Assembly (NCBI RefSeq): GCF_030373445.1
Contig: NZ_JAUCYU010000005.1
Span: forward strand, 1-64,000
From: Roseovarius sp.
GTDB taxonomy: Bacteria > Pseudomonadota > Alphaproteobacteria > Rhodobacterales > Rhodobacteraceae
Reading direction: 5' to 3'
Length of the DNA stretch: 64,000 bases
A program made the position numbers and the translations under genes. Positions 63,219-64,000 of the stretch are shown in pieces. The notes under the pieces are model-generated. The model saw only the letters and a list, made by a program, of their open reading frames with translations, had not been told where the DNA came from and did no database searches. Positions within the stretch are counted from its first letter, which is position 1; the number at the start of each line of letters is the position of its first letter.

Positions 63219-63794
63219 ATGACGATGTTGCCTGTCTCCGCCCCCCTGAAACTGTCGGCTGCCAGCATGCGGATGGCCGGATACGTGATCGAGAACAATT
63301 TGCGCGTGGCGCAGGTCTTCGGCCGTGCGGCGTTCCGGGCGAACCCGTTCCTGGGCCTGCCGTATAATTGTGCCGGACGGAGCGCGGTGAAGGCCGAGGA
63401 GGCGCTGGCCACGGATGCGACGCCGCCGGCCCGCAAGACGGCGGCGCCCGCGAAACCGGCAGCCGTGAAGACGGCGGACAAGAAAACGGCAGCCAAGCCG
63501 GCGCCCGCGAAGAAGGCGGAGGCGAAACCTGCGCCGGCGCCCGCGAAGAAGGCGGAGGCGAAACCTGCGCCGGCGCCCGCGAAGAAGGCGGAGGCGAAAC
63601 CTGCGCCGGCGAAGAAGGCGGAGGCGGCGAAACCCGCGGCCAAGGCCGAGCCGGCAAAGGACGCGGCGAAACCGGAGGCGACGGCCGACGCGCCCAAGGC
63701 GGCCGCCGAGACCGGCGCCAAGCGCCCCCGCCAGCCCTCGGCCCCGCCGGCGATGCCGCCCAACGGCAGCGACAGCGGCAAGACCGGCGTGTGA
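63219..63794 (+). CDS. Lys/Ala/Pro-repeat protein with phasin-like N-terminus
   Basis: A 191-residue protein. Residues 1-55 (LKLSAASMRMAGYVIENNLRVAQVFGRAAFRANPF) form an amphipathic helix like those of phasin or granule-associated proteins; the remainder is a low-complexity KPAPAKKAEA repeat with three identical 12-residue units coded by exact 36-base repeats. AGAGGA precedes the ATG at 63219. The C-terminal half is Ala/Pro-rich and basic, similar to histone H1-like tails. A role in polyhydroxyalkanoate or nucleoid organisation is possible; neither is shown. Confidence 0.75.
   Translation: MTMLPVSAPLKLSAASMRMAGYVIENNLRVAQVFGRAAFRANPFLGLPYNCAGRSAVKAEEALATDATPPARKTAAPAKPAAVKTADKKTAAKPAPAKKAEAKPAPAPAKKAEAKPAPAPAKKAEAKPAPAKKAEAAKPAAKAEPAKDAAKPEATADAPKAAAETGAKRPRQPSAPPAMPPNGSDSGKTGV
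63501..63608 (+). repeat. Three exact 36-base tandem repeats
   Basis: The unit starts GCGCCCGCGAAGAAGGCGGA and codes APAKKAEAKPAP. Copies lie at 63501-63536, 63537-63572 and 63573-63608 without a single difference, followed by a partial copy. Exact identity suggests recent slippage or unequal crossover. Confidence 0.95.
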
Positions 63795-63855
63795 GGCCGG
63801 GCCCGGCCGGGATGCACCAGATGCAAACCGGCCATACCGAATTTAGGCTTCTCAT

Positions 63856-63870
63856 GTCAGCAATGCTGAC
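63856..63870. promoter_or_regulatory. Small palindrome upstream of the last gene
   Basis: GTCAGCA-A-TGCTGAC is a perfect 15-base inverted repeat between the two genes, about 50 bases before the next start codon. It could be an operator. A GGGAGGA site and the start codon follow. Confidence 0.45.
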
Positions 63871-63922
63871 CTAGCTTGAGTGGCAGGGAGGAAACCGAAC
63901 CTGAACCAGACGAGGTTTCCAA

Positions 63923-64000
63923 ATGGCTACTGCTACAACGAACTTTCATGCGACCGACGCCAAGCAAGGCGTTCTGAGCCGCTTTTTCGCATCCTTCATG
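63923..64000 (+). CDS. Start of a gene of unknown function, cut by window end
   Basis: An ATG at 63923 opens a frame reading MATATTNFHATDAKQGVLSRFF and is still open at the window edge. A GGGAGGA lies upstream at 63886 and GAGGTTTCC just before it. Twenty-six codons are too few to name a family; small stress-related proteins of this group (including DUF1127 types) can begin in this manner, but that is only a resemblance. Confidence 0.5.
   Translation, partial: MATATTNFHATDAKQGVLSRFFASFM

Noticed and set aside
63501..63608. Possible CRISPR-like array
   Set aside because: The 36-base units are contiguous without spacers and lie in frame inside a coding sequence.

Overview
The window is chromosomal DNA of a high-GC alphaproteobacterium, most likely a member of the Roseobacter group (Rhodobacterales). 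Supporting signs are the Irr-fabA neighbourhood, a SAM-II riboswitch before metZ, a GTTC-N7-GTTC LexA box, a DUF1127 gene followed by four CCUCCUCCC-loop hairpins (the CcsR arrangement known from Rhodobacter sphaeroides), an encoded CCA on tRNA-Ser(UGA), and many 1 or 4 base start/stop overlaps. This is inference from gene content; no database was searched.

Region by region. 1-575 is the 3' end of a phenylacetate-CoA ligase-like gene. 0.97-8.5 kb is an accessory island: a truncated DUF6880 remnant, a small coiled-coil gene, a plus-strand DUF3489/DUF2924/large serine recombinase operon, a convergent minus-strand operon of ParB-domain DNA methyltransferase, DUF5681 protein and phage terminase large subunit, then about 900 gene-poor bases with a cluster of CAGGGAA repeats ending at tRNA-Ser(UGA). 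8.8-15.2 kb is a core plus-strand cluster: SPOR lipoprotein, D-Ala-D-Ala carboxypeptidase, tmk, holB, TatD, beta-lactamase-fold hydrolase and an AEC transporter. 15.2-24.3 kb is mostly minus-strand catabolism: an enolase-superfamily dehydratase, zinc alcohol dehydrogenase, pcaD, pobA, an EEP-family protein, then a tightly overlapping operon of HAD dehalogenase, alpha/beta hydrolase, threonine dehydratase and macro-domain protein. 24.5-30.5 kb holds an FKBP isomerase with a strong terminator, a quinone oxidoreductase, a lipoprotein, irr and the unsaturated fatty acid genes fabA-fabB-fabI.

30.5-40.0 kb carries a GcvT/DmdA-like protein, a proline-racemase-family enzyme with Ser in place of the first Cys, DUF2189 and DUF3726 proteins, an operon of membrane dipeptidase with two uncharacterised genes, and a cobalamin riboswitch that leads into an unknown 88-residue gene and an O-acetyltransferase. 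40.1-40.5 kb is the DUF1127/CcsR-like sRNA locus. 40.7-50.1 kb holds an Mrp ATPase, a peptidoglycan-binding lipoprotein, a short DnaE2-like OB-fold gene under a LexA box, ferredoxin, purD, a DJ-1/PfpI protein, xseA and an AlkB-like hydroxylase. 50.2-57 kb holds a NuoE-NuoF fusion of formate dehydrogenase beta type, a lysoplasmalogenase-like protein, ftsY, MgtC, an EamA transporter and yciB. 57.2-64 kb has an alpha/beta hydrolase, SAM-II riboswitch plus terminator plus metZ, a cupin/MarR divergent pair with two operators, an ArsR/SRPBCC operon with a palindromic operator, folE2, a Lys/Ala/Pro-rich protein and the start of one more gene.

The most notable items are the compact recombinase-terminase-methyltransferase island beside tRNA-Ser and its repeats, the CcsR-like sRNA cluster, the LexA-controlled DnaE2 fragment, the B12 riboswitch with an orphan target, the dipeptidase operon of unknown function, and a 52-base dispersed repeat present twice 43 kb apart.
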